DNA of 31,250 nucleotides from SIG607 sp045533195 (GCA_045533195.1 JAZSHI010000011.1:1-31250); one strand, 5' to 3'; positions 22,664-30,984 are shown, numbered from the stretch's first letter. Numbers and translations are program-made. The notes: generated by a model from the sequence alone, not told the origin.

Positions 22664-24178
22664 TTATTTAATAAGAGATTCGCCATCCATCTCTACAGGT
22701 TTAGGAAGGTCTAAAACCGTAAGCATAGAAGGAATGATATCGGCAAGCTTGCCACCTTCCTTAAGTTCACAGTCATAACCTACAACACAGAAAGGAACAA
22801 GATTTGTAGTGTGGGGGGTAAAGGGCTGTCCGTCCTCGCCTATCATACAATCTGCATTTCCGTGGTCGGCAGTAATAAAGGTTACACCGCCCATTTTATT
22901 TGTAGCCTCAACTACTCTGCCAACGCAGGTGTCCACTGCTTCGACAGCCTTAACTGCGGCATCAAATACGCCTGTATGACCTACCATATCGCAGTTAGCA
23001 AAGTTTAAAATAACCGCATCGTATTTGCCCGATAAAATCTGTTCACAAACAGCATCGCAAACGGGATAAGCGCTCATTTCAGGCTGAAGGTCAAAGGTAG
23101 GAACGTCGGGAGACTGAATAAGAATTCTATCCTCGCCCTCGAAGGTCTTTTCCTCGCCGCCGTTAAAGAAGAATGTAACGTGAGCATATTTCTGAGTTTC
23201 AGCAATACGAAGCTGAGTCATATTCTTACTTGCAAGATATTCACCGAAGGTCATTTTAAGTTCTTCGGGCGGGAAAGCAACACTTACGTTAGGCATGGTC
23301 TCATCATACTGAGTCATACATACGTAGGTCAGCGGCATATAGCCCTTCTTTCTTTCAAAACCGTCAAAATCAGGATCAGCAAAGGAACGTGTAAACTGTC
23401 TCGCTCTGTCGGGACGGAAGTTAAAGGAAACAACGCTGTCACCTGCATTTATCATACCCTCCTCGTTTATAACGGTAGGAAGCACAAATTCGTCGGTCAC
23501 ACCGTTTGCATAGGAGTCTTCAACTGCTTTTGCGGCATCGTCTGCCTTAACACCTTCGCCGTAAACCATAGCGGCATAAGCCTTTTCAACTCTATCCCAT
23601 GCAAAGTCTCTGTCCATAGCGTAGTATCTGCCCATAACAGATGCAATTTTACCAACGCCAAGTTCCTTCATTTTGTTTTCCAAATCTCTGATAAAGCCTG
23701 CACCCGAGGTGGTAGAAACGTCTCTGCCGTCTAAGAGACAGTGAACGTAAACCTTAGTAAGACCGTACTTTTTAGCCATTTCAAGAATACCGAAAAGATG
23801 CTCAATATGGCTATGCACACCGCCGTCGGAAAGAAGGCCTATCATATGGAGAGCTGTGCCGTTTTTAACACAGTTTTCCATAGCATTTTTCATAACTTCA
23901 ATGTCGAAAAACTTACCTTCTTTAATAGCTTTAGAAATCTTAACAAGCATCTGATAAACAACTCTGCCTGCACCGATATTGGTGTGTCCTACCTCGCTGT
24001 TACCCATCTGACCGTCGGGAAGACCAACGTCAAGTCCCGAAGCGCCGATAGTGGTAAAGGGGTTTTCGCTGAAAAGCTTAGAAAGATTAGGAGTAGCGGC
24101 GGCTTCAATAGCGTTACCTTCTTTGATTTCGCTGATACCGAAGCCGTCCATTATACATAAAACAACAGGTTTTTTCAT
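22664..24178 (-). CDS. gpmI: 2,3-bisphosphoglycerate-independent phosphoglycerate mutase
   Basis: 504 residues, normal for iPGM (about 505-515). It has the alkaline-phosphatase-type metal site start MDGFG (10-14), GNSEVGHTNIGAGR with the phosphorylated serine (about 60-73), HSHIEHLF, GRYYAMDRDFAWDRVEKAY, and the C-terminal ADHGNAD and PHTTNLVPF segments. It interconverts 3- and 2-phosphoglycerate using two Mn2+ ions. It is the last gene of the pgk-tpiA-gpmI operon, 26 bases after tpiA, with AGAGG before the ATG. The gap and eno genes usually found in such operons are not in the window. Confidence 0.97.
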   Translation of the reverse strand: MKKPVVLCIMDGFGISEIKEGNAIEAAATPNLSKLFSENPFTTIGASGLDVGLPDGQMGNSEVGHTNIGAGRVVYQMLVKISKAIKEGKFFDIEVMKNAMENCVKNGTALHMIGLLSDGGVHSHIEHLFGILEMAKKYGLTKVYVHCLLDGRDVSTTSGAGFIRDLENKMKELGVGKIASVMGRYYAMDRDFAWDRVEKAYAAMVYGEGVKADDAAKAVEDSYANGVTDEFVLPTVINEEGMINAGDSVVSFNFRPDRARQFTRSFADPDFDGFERKKGYMPLTYVCMTQYDETMPNVSVAFPPEELKMTFGEYLASKNMTQLRIAETQKYAHVTFFFNGGEEKTFEGEDRILIQSPDVPTFDLQPEMSAYPVCDAVCEQILSGKYDAVILNFANCDMVGHTGVFDAAVKAVEAVDTCVGRVVEATNKMGGVTFITADHGNADCMIGEDGQPFTPHTTNLVPFCVVGYDCELKEGGKLADIIPSMLTVLDLPKPVEMDGESLIK

Positions 24179-24204
24179 TTTTATACCTCTTGAAAAAATT
24201 TTAA

Positions 24205-24972
24205 TTACTTACTTGCTGCCTTTACGATTACAGAGAAATCTTCTGCCTTAAGGGAAGCGCCGCCGATAAGACCGCCGTCAACGTTTACCTTAGCAACCAA
24301 TTCATCAGCATTCTTAGCATTCATAGAACCGCCGTACTGTACGGTAACGGTTTCAGCAACATCCTTGCCGTAAACCTCAGCAATTGCTTCTCTTACAAAG
24401 CCGTTGCCTTCGTCAGCCTGCTCAGCGGTAGCGGTAACACCTGTACCGATAGCCCAAACGGGTTCGTAAGCGATAACGATATTTTTAAGTTCATCTGCGC
24501 TAACGTTTGTAAGAGCCATCTTAGTCTGGAACTTAAGAAGGGTTTCGGTGTAGCCCAGCTCTCTCTGTTCAAGAGTTTCGCCTACGCAAACAATAGCGGT
24601 AAGACCTGCTTTAACAGCAGCAAGAGTACGAAGGTTAACGGTCTGGTCGGTTTCACCGAAGTACTGTCTTCTCTCACTGTGACCTATTACAACATATTTA
24701 ACGCCTGCTTCAACCAGCATATTAGCTGCGATTTCGCCGGTATATGCGCCGCTCTCTTTATAGTGAACGTTTTCAGCGCCGATTTCGATGTTGCTGCCCT
24801 TTGCAGCTTCAACAGCGGCAGGAATGTCAATTGCGGGAACACAAAGTACTACCTTGCAGTCAGCATCCTTTACTAAGGGCTTCATTTCGTTAATAAGTGC
24901 GGTGGTCTCGGCGGGGGTTTTGTTCATTTTCCAGTTACCAGCGATAACTGCAGTTCTTTTTGCTTTATTCAT
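24205..24972 (-). CDS. tpiA: Triosephosphate isomerase
   Basis: 255 residues, the standard length. It has AGNWKMNKT with the substrate-binding Lys (about 11-19), YVVIGHSERRQYFGE with the catalytic His (about 94-108), VIAYEPVWAIGTG with the catalytic Glu (about 165-177), and the phosphate-gripping YGGSMN and GGASL loops. It interconverts glyceraldehyde-3-phosphate and dihydroxyacetone phosphate. AGGAGAAAGAATT precedes the ATG. It is the middle gene of the glycolytic operon; a GC-rich hairpin at 25002-25019 separates it from pgk. Confidence 0.98.
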   Translation of the reverse strand: MNKAKRTAVIAGNWKMNKTPAETTALINEMKPLVKDADCKVVLCVPAIDIPAAVEAAKGSNIEIGAENVHYKESGAYTGEIAANMLVEAGVKYVVIGHSERRQYFGETDQTVNLRTLAAVKAGLTAIVCVGETLEQRELGYTETLLKFQTKMALTNVSADELKNIVIAYEPVWAIGTGVTATAEQADEGNGFVREAIAEVYGKDVAETVTVQYGGSMNAKNADELVAKVNVDGGLIGGASLKAEDFSVIVKAASK

Positions 24973-25001
24973 AATTCTTTCTCCTTCTTAACTAAAGTAT
25001 A

Positions 25002-25019
25002 GGGCGGAATTACCCGCCC
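25002..25019 (-). other. Intergenic hairpin between pgk and tpiA
   Basis: GGGCGG / CCGCCC with a 6-base loop, followed on the minus strand by TATACTTT. The T-run is too poor for efficient termination. It is more likely an attenuator or an mRNA stability or processing site that sets the pgk to tpiA ratio. Confidence 0.5.
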
Positions 25020-25029
25020 CATATTTTTA

Positions 25030-26241
25030 TTATTTGTCGTTCATTGCTGCGATACCGGGAAGCTCTTTACCCTCGAGGAATTCAAGAGATGCGCCGCCGC
25101 CGGTAGAGATGTGAGTCATCTTATCGCCAAAGCCTAAGTTGTTAGCTGCTGCCGCAGAGTCGCCGCCGCCGATAACGGTAACAGCATCGGTATCAGCAAG
25201 AGCCTGAGCAACTGCGAAGGTACCCTTTGCAAGAATGGGATTTTCAAATACGCCCATAGGTCCGTTCCATACAACAGTCTTAGCGTTCTTAACTTCGTCT
25301 GCATAAAGTTCGGCAGTCTTAGGACCGATGTCAAGGCTCATCATATCAGCAGGAATCTTATCTGCGTCAACAACGGTTACGTCAACGGGAGCATCAATGG
25401 GATCAGGGAAATCTTTAGTTACTGTGCAGTCAATAGGAAGAAGAATTTTAACGCCCTTTTCTTCTGCCTTAGCCATCATATCGCGGCAGTAATCAATTTT
25501 GGTTTCATCAATAAGAGAAGTACCAACGCCATAGCCCTTAGCAGCAAGAAAGGTATAGGACATACCGCCGCCGATAATAAGGGTATCAGCCTTAGTAAGA
25601 AGATTTTCAATTACGGGGAGTTTGCTGTCAACCTTAGCGCCGCCGAGGATGCAAACGAAGGGGCGAACGGGATTTTCAACAGCTGCGCCTAAATACTTAA
25701 GCTCTTTACCGATAAGATAGCCTGCAACAGCTTCTTTAACATAATCAACAACACCAACGGTGGAGCAGTGTGCACGGTGAGCGGTACCGAAAGCATCGTT
25801 TACAAAGATTTCAGCAAGACTGCCGAGCTCTTTGGAGAATGCTTCGCCGTTCTTGGTTTCTTCTGCTCTATAGCGGGTATTCTGTAAAAGAACAACGTCG
25901 CCGTCCTTCATAGCTTCAACTGCAGCCTTTGCATTTTCGCCTACAACACAGTCGTCAGCAGCAAATACTACCTCTTTACCGAGCTTCTTGGAAAGAGCTT
26001 CTGCTACGGGAGCTAAACTTAATTCAGGCTTGGGTTCACCCTTCGGTTTGCCGAGGTGAGAGCAAAGAATAACCTTACCGCCGTCGTTAATAAGCTTCTG
26101 AATGGTAGGGAGCGCGGCATTGATACGGTTTTCGTCGGTGATAACGCCGTTTTTAAGGGGAACGTTAAAGTCGCAACGAACAAGTACCTTTTTGCCTTTT
26201 ACATTAATGTCATCTACTGTTTTTTTGTTTAATGCGTTCAT
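25030..26241 (-). CDS. pgk: Phosphoglycerate kinase
   Basis: 403 residues from the ATG at 26241, which is preceded by AAAGGAAG; an in-frame ATG ten codons upstream (26271) lacks a ribosome site. Motifs: VLVRCDFNVPLKNG (about 20-33), HLGKPKG (about 62-68), NDAFGTAHRAHCST, GGAKVDSKLPVI, VVWNGPMGVFE and GGGDSAAAANNLG near the C-terminus. It transfers phosphate from 1,3-bisphosphoglycerate to ADP. It is the first gene of the operon, served by the promoter at 26280-26308. Confidence 0.97.
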   Translation of the reverse strand: MNALNKKTVDDINVKGKKVLVRCDFNVPLKNGVITDENRINAALPTIQKLINDGGKVILCSHLGKPKGEPKPELSLAPVAEALSKKLGKEVVFAADDCVVGENAKAAVEAMKDGDVVLLQNTRYRAEETKNGEAFSKELGSLAEIFVNDAFGTAHRAHCSTVGVVDYVKEAVAGYLIGKELKYLGAAVENPVRPFVCILGGAKVDSKLPVIENLLTKADTLIIGGGMSYTFLAAKGYGVGTSLIDETKIDYCRDMMAKAEEKGVKILLPIDCTVTKDFPDPIDAPVDVTVVDADKIPADMMSLDIGPKTAELYADEVKNAKTVVWNGPMGVFENPILAKGTFAVAQALADTDAVTVIGGGDSAAAANNLGFGDKMTHISTGGGASLEFLEGKELPGIAAMNDK

Positions 26242-26279
26242 TTGGTTACTTCCTTTCGGTTGTTTTTTCATACAAAATT

Positions 26280-26308
26280 ATTTTACCACTTTTTTAAAAA
26301 TTTTTCAA
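26280..26308 (-). promoter_or_regulatory. Promoter of the pgk-tpiA-gpmI operon
   Basis: On the minus strand TTGAAA (26303-26308), 17 bases, TAAAAT (26280-26285), about 40 bases before the pgk start. Confidence 0.7.
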
Positions 26309-26369
26309 CGGTTATTTTGACAAAAATATAACAAATTTAATAATACGCTGTAATGTAAAAATTGTGCAG

Positions 26370-26597
26370 TTAATCTATATACTCAAATCTCTGAATTTCT
26401 TTACCGTCTCTTACTATCTTTTCTAAGAACATTTTCTTAGGTCTTACCCAAATTTCCTCATCTCCGTAAAGGGCTTTATAGATAACCACCTCTTCGGTAG
26501 TTTCGCTGTCATAGCCTACGAAAAGCACCTCGTAAATATTTCCCTTAAAATGACGGTATCTGCCCAGCTTTACACCCTTCATTATTTTTTCATTCAT
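26370..26597 (-). CDS. DUF1653 protein
   Basis: 75 residues from the ATG at 26597, whose A is shared with the TGA stop of trmL (TGATG arrangement), so it is translationally coupled; AGAGGTG lies just upstream. The sequence KLGRYRHFKGNIYEVLFVGYDSETTEEVVIYKALYGDEEIWVRPKKMF matches the compact SH3-like DUF1653 family, with the H-F-K-G and V-R-P-xx-M-F signatures. The function is not established. It is often found as a small partner gene in housekeeping operons. Confidence 0.88.
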   Translation of the reverse strand: MNEKIMKGVKLGRYRHFKGNIYEVLFVGYDSETTEEVVIYKALYGDEEIWVRPKKMFLEKIVRDGKEIQRFEYID

Positions 26598-27106
26598 CAG
26601 AGCACCTCTTCCCATTTATAGTTATGAAGGTTTCCCTCGCCCTCTAAAGCAGGATAATCCCATTGGCGAAGCACTTCATATACCCCAATTGCCACGCTGT
26701 TTGAAAGATTAAGGCTTCTTATATCGGTAGCCATAGGAATTCTGGCGCATCTTTCGGGGTTTTTAATAAGCAGTTCTTCGGGAAGACCTTTGGTTTCCTT
26801 GCCGAACATTAAATAGCAGTTGTCACTATATTTTCTGTCGCTGTGATTTTGCTGCGCTTTAGTTGTAAAATACACGTACTCGCCATCGGGGTTCTTTAAG
26901 AAAAATTCATCTAAACTATCGTAGCTGTGAATGTCAAGAAAATGCCAATAGTCAAGCCCTGCACGTTTGAGCTTTTTATCATCAATTTTAAAGCCCATTG
27001 GCCCTACAAGATGAAGGGATGCCCCTGTTGCCGCGCAGGTTCTTGCTACATTTCCCGTATTTTGAGGTATCTCGGGTTCTACCATTACAATATTTATTTT
27101 AGCCAT
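26597..27106 (-). CDS. trmL: tRNA (cytidine(34)-2'-O)-methyltransferase
   Basis: 169 residues from the ATG at 27106, with AGGTGA upstream; a GTG three codons earlier (27115) overlaps that site. It is a SPOUT-class methyltransferase: EPEIPQNTGNVARTCAATGASLHLVGPMGF at the N-terminus, then LMFGKETKGLPEELL, then RIPMATDIRSLNLSNSVAIGVYEVLRQ, which form the trefoil knot and AdoMet site. TrmL methylates the 2'-hydroxyl of the wobble nucleotide of tRNA-Leu species. It is first in a two-gene operon with the DUF1653 gene. Confidence 0.95.
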   Translation of the reverse strand: MAKINIVMVEPEIPQNTGNVARTCAATGASLHLVGPMGFKIDDKKLKRAGLDYWHFLDIHSYDSLDEFFLKNPDGEYVYFTTKAQQNHSDRKYSDNCYLMFGKETKGLPEELLIKNPERCARIPMATDIRSLNLSNSVAIGVYEVLRQWDYPALEGEGNLHNYKWEEVL

Positions 27107-27124
27107 AATTATCACCTAATCACT

Positions 27125-27177
27125 ATTATACATTTTGTAATTTAATCTTGTCAATAGATAAGTAAGTGTGATATAAT
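27125..27177. promoter_or_regulatory. Divergent promoters with overlapping -35 boxes (trmL / membrane protein)
   Basis: Minus strand: TTGACA (27149-27154), 18 bases, TATAAT (27125-27130) for trmL. Plus strand: TTGTCA (27148-27153), 18 bases, TATAAT (27172-27177) for the gene at 27195. The two -35 hexamers share five base pairs, so the polymerases should compete. Confidence 0.7.
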
Positions 27178-27194
27178 ATTAAGCGGTGATAAAA

Positions 27195-27881
27195 ATGAAA
27201 TACATAAAAAATATAGTTGACCGTGTCGAAGCCTCCGAAAAACGCGCGGCGATAATTTATGCAAAGACCGACGGAAAGCTTTATAAATGGCTTAAATGGT
27301 TTTATGTCATATCCGTTTGTTTTACCGCGCTAATGGGATTTTTCTACTGCTTATCCCGTTATTTTAAAATAAGTGAGCTTGACAGACTAAATATAAAGAT
27401 TGACAGCTTTAATGACATAAACAATGTAAAACAAAGCATTATTACGGTACTTGTTTGCTCTGTAATATGGCTTATTTGCGCCGTTACTATAAAGTGGAAG
27501 CAGGAAATTGTTTCTCTTTTACTTTTAATTTCAAGCGGCATTGTCGCCTGCTCATCACTTATCGGCGCTTCAAAAAACACCGCAGAATTCAATGTGGGCA
27601 TAAATACAGCTTTCTGGTGGCGCCATTTTGTCCCCCTTATGCTTTCCCTTTTATTTATAGTATGGATGCTTTATATAAAAATCCGTCAACAATATAGACT
27701 TAAAATCGCTTATAACAATATGACAAACCGCATTTATGAAACCTACAGAAGCGAAGATATAAGCGAAGAAGAATGGGAAGAATTTTTGAAAAATTACGAT
27801 CCCAGAGCCGAAGAAGAAAAACGCAGACGCCAAAAGAAAAAAGATACGGAAAATGTCAGTATATTAGACACCGAAAAATAG
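27195..27881 (+). CDS. Four-helix membrane protein of unknown function
   Basis: 228 residues from the ATG at 27195. Four hydrophobic segments: WFYVISVCFTALMGFFYCL (about 34-55), SIITVLVCSVIWLICAVTI (about 82-100), EIVSLLLLISSGIVACSSLIG (about 104-125) and HFVPLMLSLLFIVWMLYIKI (about 145-165). A charged cytoplasmic tail follows (EEWEEFLKNYDPRAEEEKRRRQKKK), probably helical. No family is recognised. It stands alone with its own promoter. A 14-base palindrome GTGAAAATTTTCAC (27881-27894) abuts the stop codon and is followed by T-runs, a weak terminator candidate. Confidence 0.7.
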   Translation: MKYIKNIVDRVEASEKRAAIIYAKTDGKLYKWLKWFYVISVCFTALMGFFYCLSRYFKISELDRLNIKIDSFNDINNVKQSIITVLVCSVIWLICAVTIKWKQEIVSLLLLISSGIVACSSLIGASKNTAEFNVGINTAFWWRHFVPLMLSLLFIVWMLYIKIRQQYRLKIAYNNMTNRIYETYRSEDISEEEWEEFLKNYDPRAEEEKRRRQKKKDTENVSILDTEK

Positions 27882-27965
27882 TGAAAATTTTCACATAAAA
27901 TAAGCTTTTTCAAAAAAGTTTTTTGGTTTTTTTGTAGTTTTTTATATTCAGCTTATAATTTTTTA

Positions 27966-27995
27966 TTTACAAAACATATTTTTTTATGTTATACT
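27966..27995 (+). promoter_or_regulatory. Promoter of purC
   Basis: TTTACA (27966-27971), 18 bases, TATACT (27990-27995), 44 bases before the ATG. No purine riboswitch is visible in the short leader. Confidence 0.6.
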
Positions 27996-28039
27996 ATGTT
28001 AGTAAACTTTGTACTCAAAAATTAAAGGAGTAATGAAAA

Positions 28040-28729
28040 ATGAAACAGCTTTATGAAGGCAAAACTAAAAACGTAATGTTAGACGAAGAAACCGGTATCG
28101 TTCATCTTTTCTTCAAGGATAGTGCAACCGGCGAAAACGGCGTATTCGATCCCGGCAGCAACACCGTAGGCGGAAGCGTTGAAGGCAAAGGCAAGGTTGG
28201 TCTTGCAGTTAGCGCTTACTTCTTTGAGCTTATGGAGAAAAACGGTATCCCCACCCATTATCTCGGTTCTGATATCGAAAAAGGTCTTATGAAGGTTAGA
28301 AACCTTACCGTACCCAGACTTGAATTTATAGTTCGTTATGAAACTGCAGGCAGTATGTGCCGTCGTTTCACCCTTCCCGAAGGCATTGTTTTTGATCCTC
28401 CTTATGCTGAAGTTACCTTAAAGGACGATGAACAGGGCGATCCCCTTATCAGTGAGAGAATTTGTCTTATGAAGGGCATCCTTCTCCCCGGTCAGTATGA
28501 CGAAGCTATTGAAATCGTTAAGAAGGTTGGCGAAGTATTAAAGTCTGAACTTGCTTCTATGAACTTAAAGCTTATCGACTTTAAGATCGAGGTTGGTTAT
28601 GATGAAAGCGGCAAGATTTTCGTTGCTGATGAAATCACTCCTGACATCTGGAGAATAAGAGACGAGCAGGGCAATATTCCTAACCAGATTGACTGCGCTA
28701 ATATGATTCTCGCTAAAATTAACAAGTAA
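28040..28729 (+). CDS. purC: Phosphoribosylaminoimidazole-succinocarboxamide synthase (SAICAR synthetase)
   Basis: 229 residues, near the usual 235. It opens with LYEGKTKNV (ATP-binding strand), then GVGGSVEGKG-type loop, HYLG, and VPRLEFIVRYETAGSMCRRF. The C-terminal KLIDFKIEVGYDESGKIFVADEITPDIWRI carries the metal-binding acidic residues. It condenses CAIR with aspartate in purine synthesis. AAAGGAG precedes the ATG. It stands alone between its own promoter and terminator, apart from other pur genes. Confidence 0.96.
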   Translation: MKQLYEGKTKNVMLDEETGIVHLFFKDSATGENGVFDPGSNTVGGSVEGKGKVGLAVSAYFFELMEKNGIPTHYLGSDIEKGLMKVRNLTVPRLEFIVRYETAGSMCRRFTLPEGIVFDPPYAEVTLKDDEQGDPLISERICLMKGILLPGQYDEAIEIVKKVGEVLKSELASMNLKLIDFKIEVGYDESGKIFVADEITPDIWRIRDEQGNIPNQIDCANMILAKINK

Positions 28730-28737
28730 TTAAGTTT

Positions 28738-28766
28738 AAACCGACAAAACTCAGTTTTGTCGGTTT
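28738..28766. terminator. Terminator shared by purC and the convergent hydrolase gene
   Basis: Perfect 13-bp stem AAACCGACAAAAC / GTTTTGTCGGTTT with a 3-base loop, then TATTTCTTG. The TGA of the minus-strand hydrolase (28751) falls in the loop, and its last codons form one arm. Confidence 0.88.
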
Positions 28767-29716
28767 ATTTCTTGCCTTTTTATAAGAGGATAAATTATAA
28801 TATTTTCACCGTCAAGATTTTCGTTTTGTAATGTCACAGCCGAAATCTGACGGTTTTCTTTTGTTACATAGTAGTAAATGCCTCGAGAGGAATCAATGCA
28901 ACAAACATACTGAGTTTCCTGTTCCTTGCCGTTTTCGGTTATTACCGTTCCCGAAGGAATACTAACGCTGTCAAGAGCGTGAAAAAACTGTCCTACGTTA
29001 TCTTCTTTTAATGATAAATGATTCTTAATAAACACCGTTCGTATAAAACGGGAATTGGAGGAATAATCCCCGGGGAGTCCCAAGGCGCCCATTCCCCTGC
29101 TAAAGCTTTTAGCTTCAAAACTGCCGAATACTTTGTTTTGCGGATTATAAACCGAAAGAGAGCTAAAGTTATTAAGAAGAAAAAGCTGTATATCAAAGGT
29201 GGGATCGTTTGTGAGTACTCCGACGGGGTTTTCATAAATTTTAAGACCGTCCTTTGTGCTCTCCACCGTTATGCAGTCCTTTTTATCAGCAATTATAAAG
29301 TGCAACGGAGAGGGTGGCAGCTTCTCGCTGAAGGCATTGTCGGTAATATTTGCGCCCAGTAATTTAGTATGAGCGCCGCTTACCGAAATGCAGGTAGAAA
29401 GTATATAGTTTATAAACTCAAAACTTGCTATATTTTCCTTGTTTTCCTGAGGCTTATCATAAATGGCATTGCCTGAAAAATTAAGCGCCGCCACACACAG
29501 CCCACTTTCGTTAGTACCTTCAAATAAAAGCGGATAGCCGTCTATAATAATACCGTTTCCGATAATAGCGCTGTGGTTTTTAACACTAAGCCCATTGGTA
29601 AAGTTTAAAGAGTAATTGCGCGGAAGAACAATAATCTGATTTTCAAAGGAAAAATCATAATCAAGAGTTCTGCCGAAATAAAAGCTGTCGGCATTAAAGG
29701 TCATAGCTGTACACAT
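28751..29716 (-). CDS. Choloylglycine hydrolase family protein (bile salt hydrolase / penicillin V acylase type)
   Basis: 321 residues, typical for the family (about 315-330). It is an Ntn hydrolase whose catalytic Cys2 is exposed after Met removal (MCTAMTF). Active-site residues can be placed: R16 and D19 in FGRTLDYDF, N79 in VAALNF, N170 in GVLTNDP and R223 in SSNSRFIR. It cleaves amide bonds of conjugated bile salts or penicillin V; the sequence alone does not settle which. There is no signal peptide, so it is cytoplasmic as usual. It is separated from the upstream binding-protein gene by a hairpin (29726-29742) that overlaps its ribosome site. It suggests a gut habitat. Confidence 0.9.
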   Translation of the reverse strand: MCTAMTFNADSFYFGRTLDYDFSFENQIIVLPRNYSLNFTNGLSVKNHSAIIGNGIIIDGYPLLFEGTNESGLCVAALNFSGNAIYDKPQENKENIASFEFINYILSTCISVSGAHTKLLGANITDNAFSEKLPPSPLHFIIADKKDCITVESTKDGLKIYENPVGVLTNDPTFDIQLFLLNNFSSLSVYNPQNKVFGSFEAKSFSRGMGALGLPGDYSSNSRFIRTVFIKNHLSLKEDNVGQFFHALDSVSIPSGTVITENGKEQETQYVCCIDSSRGIYYYVTKENRQISAVTLQNENLDGENIIIYPLIKRQEINRQN

Positions 29717-29720
29717 AAAA

Positions 29721-29742
29721 AATCACCCAAAAACATTTTGGG
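29721..29742 (-). terminator. Terminator-like hairpin overlapping the hydrolase ribosome site
   Basis: On the minus strand CCCAAAA, loop TGT, TTTTGGG, then TGATTTTTT directly before the ATG at 29716. It can terminate transcripts from the PstS-like gene upstream. The only ribosome site (GGGTGA) is half inside the stem, so the hairpin may also limit translation of the hydrolase from read-through mRNA. Confidence 0.65.
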
Positions 29743-29796
29743 CAATTTTTTATAATTTATGCATATCATAGTAGCGCAAACGCGAAACCTCTTGGA

Positions 29797-30963
29797 TTAT
29801 CTATCTCCTATTCCCACATATCCCGTTTCCTCGATAATATGCTGTCCCTCGGCAGAAAGCATCCAGTCAATCAGCCTTCTCACGTTTTCCTTTGAGTTTC
29901 CCTCATATGTCACAGCATATACAGGGGCAATTATCGGGTATGAGCCGTTTTTTATGTTTTCTTTAGAGGGGGCAACACCATCAATAGCAATCATTTTTAC
30001 GTCGGGATTTTGGATAATCCCCTCAACATAGAAACGGAAAGAGAAACCAATGGAGGTGGATTTGTTTTTATAGTCTGCGACCTCCTCGATAATGCCTCCC
30101 ATACCGCCGACCACCTTCTGCATATCAGGTTCCATTATTGGAGTATCCCCCATAAAGCGTATAAGCATACTTTGACTTCCGCTGCCTTCGTTTCGCTGGA
30201 AGGGAACAATTTTTTCGTTTTTTCCGCCTACCTCGCTCCAGTTTTTAATCTTGCCTGAATAGATGCCCTTTATTTGTTCTATTGTCAGGCTATCTATGGG
30301 ATTATCCTTGTGAACAAAAAAGACAAAAGCTTCTGAGCCTATCTGTGTATATTCAAAGGTTGTGCCGTTTTCCTCGGCAAAAGCTATCTGCTCTTTCGAA
30401 GGAGCGGCGCCGATGAAAATATCAGTTTTCTTCTCTGCAAGTAATTCATATCCACCCAGAGTGTTATTATATTCGAAAACTCCGTCGTAAAGCTTTGTTG
30501 TATCGGGATACACAGCGTGAACAAAGGCTGAATAAACGGGAAATGCTGCCGCCGCACCATCAATAATAGGCAGTTCTTCCTTTTGTACGTTATCAAAATT
30601 AAGGTTTTCACTTTTAGTCTTGACTATTTTAGAATTTTCATCAAAGGGAAGATATTCGTACACATTGATGCTTGGCGTAACGTCAATAGTTACGGCATCA
30701 TTATATGCTCTTATACCCACCTGGGCGCCTACAAGGATAGCAAAGCACAGCAAATGTGATAAATAAGCAATTAAATAATGCTTCCTTTTGTTGAGCCATA
30801 TGAGAGGAATTATAAGAGGAAGAATCAAAAGACTAAAAAAAATAGTTATAGGCCAAAACCCACTAAATGAAAGAAAAATCAGTAGGTAAAGTGACGCAAC
30901 GGGGCACACTATTCCAACAACTGCTGTCAGTATTATTTTAACCGCCAAATGTGATTTCTTCAT
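29797..30963 (-). CDS. PstS-like substrate-binding protein with N-terminal membrane helices
   Basis: 388 residues. The first 90 contain three hydrophobic segments (about 8-31, 33-54 and 64-82) instead of a simple lipoprotein signal. A type-2 periplasmic binding fold follows from about 100 to the end. Landmarks of the PstS-like family: PIIDGAAAAFPVYSAF (about 133-148), FVFFVHKDNPIDSLT (about 214-228), IYSGKIKNWSEVGG, and RNEGSGSQ (about 256-263), the usual anion-binding loop. It should bind phosphate or another anion outside the membrane. No pstCAB transport genes are nearby, so a sensing role is possible (inference). AGGCGGTGG precedes the ATG. Confidence 0.85.
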   Translation of the reverse strand: MKKSHLAVKIILTAVVGIVCPVASLYLLIFLSFSGFWPITIFFSLLILPLIIPLIWLNKRKHYLIAYLSHLLCFAILVGAQVGIRAYNDAVTIDVTPSINVYEYLPFDENSKIVKTKSENLNFDNVQKEELPIIDGAAAAFPVYSAFVHAVYPDTTKLYDGVFEYNNTLGGYELLAEKKTDIFIGAAPSKEQIAFAEENGTTFEYTQIGSEAFVFFVHKDNPIDSLTIEQIKGIYSGKIKNWSEVGGKNEKIVPFQRNEGSGSQSMLIRFMGDTPIMEPDMQKVVGGMGGIIEEVADYKNKSTSIGFSFRFYVEGIIQNPDVKMIAIDGVAPSKENIKNGSYPIIAPVYAVTYEGNSKENVRRLIDWMLSAEGQHIIEETGYVGIGDR

Positions 30964-30984
30964 ATAACCACCGCCTTTTTTTAT

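Noticed and set aside
23180..23734. 184-codon plus-strand frame opposite gpmI
   Set aside because: It is fully contained in gpmI, has a Cys/His-rich composition typical of antisense shadows, and lacks a ribosome site.
27881..27960. Strong terminator after the four-helix membrane protein
   Set aside because: There is a 14-base palindrome and several T-runs, but the palindrome is AT-rich and not directly followed by a U-tract, so it is noted only as a weak candidate.
28000..28039. Purine riboswitch before purC
   Set aside because: The leader from the predicted start to the ATG is about 40 bases, too short for a purine aptamer, and no conserved aptamer core is seen.
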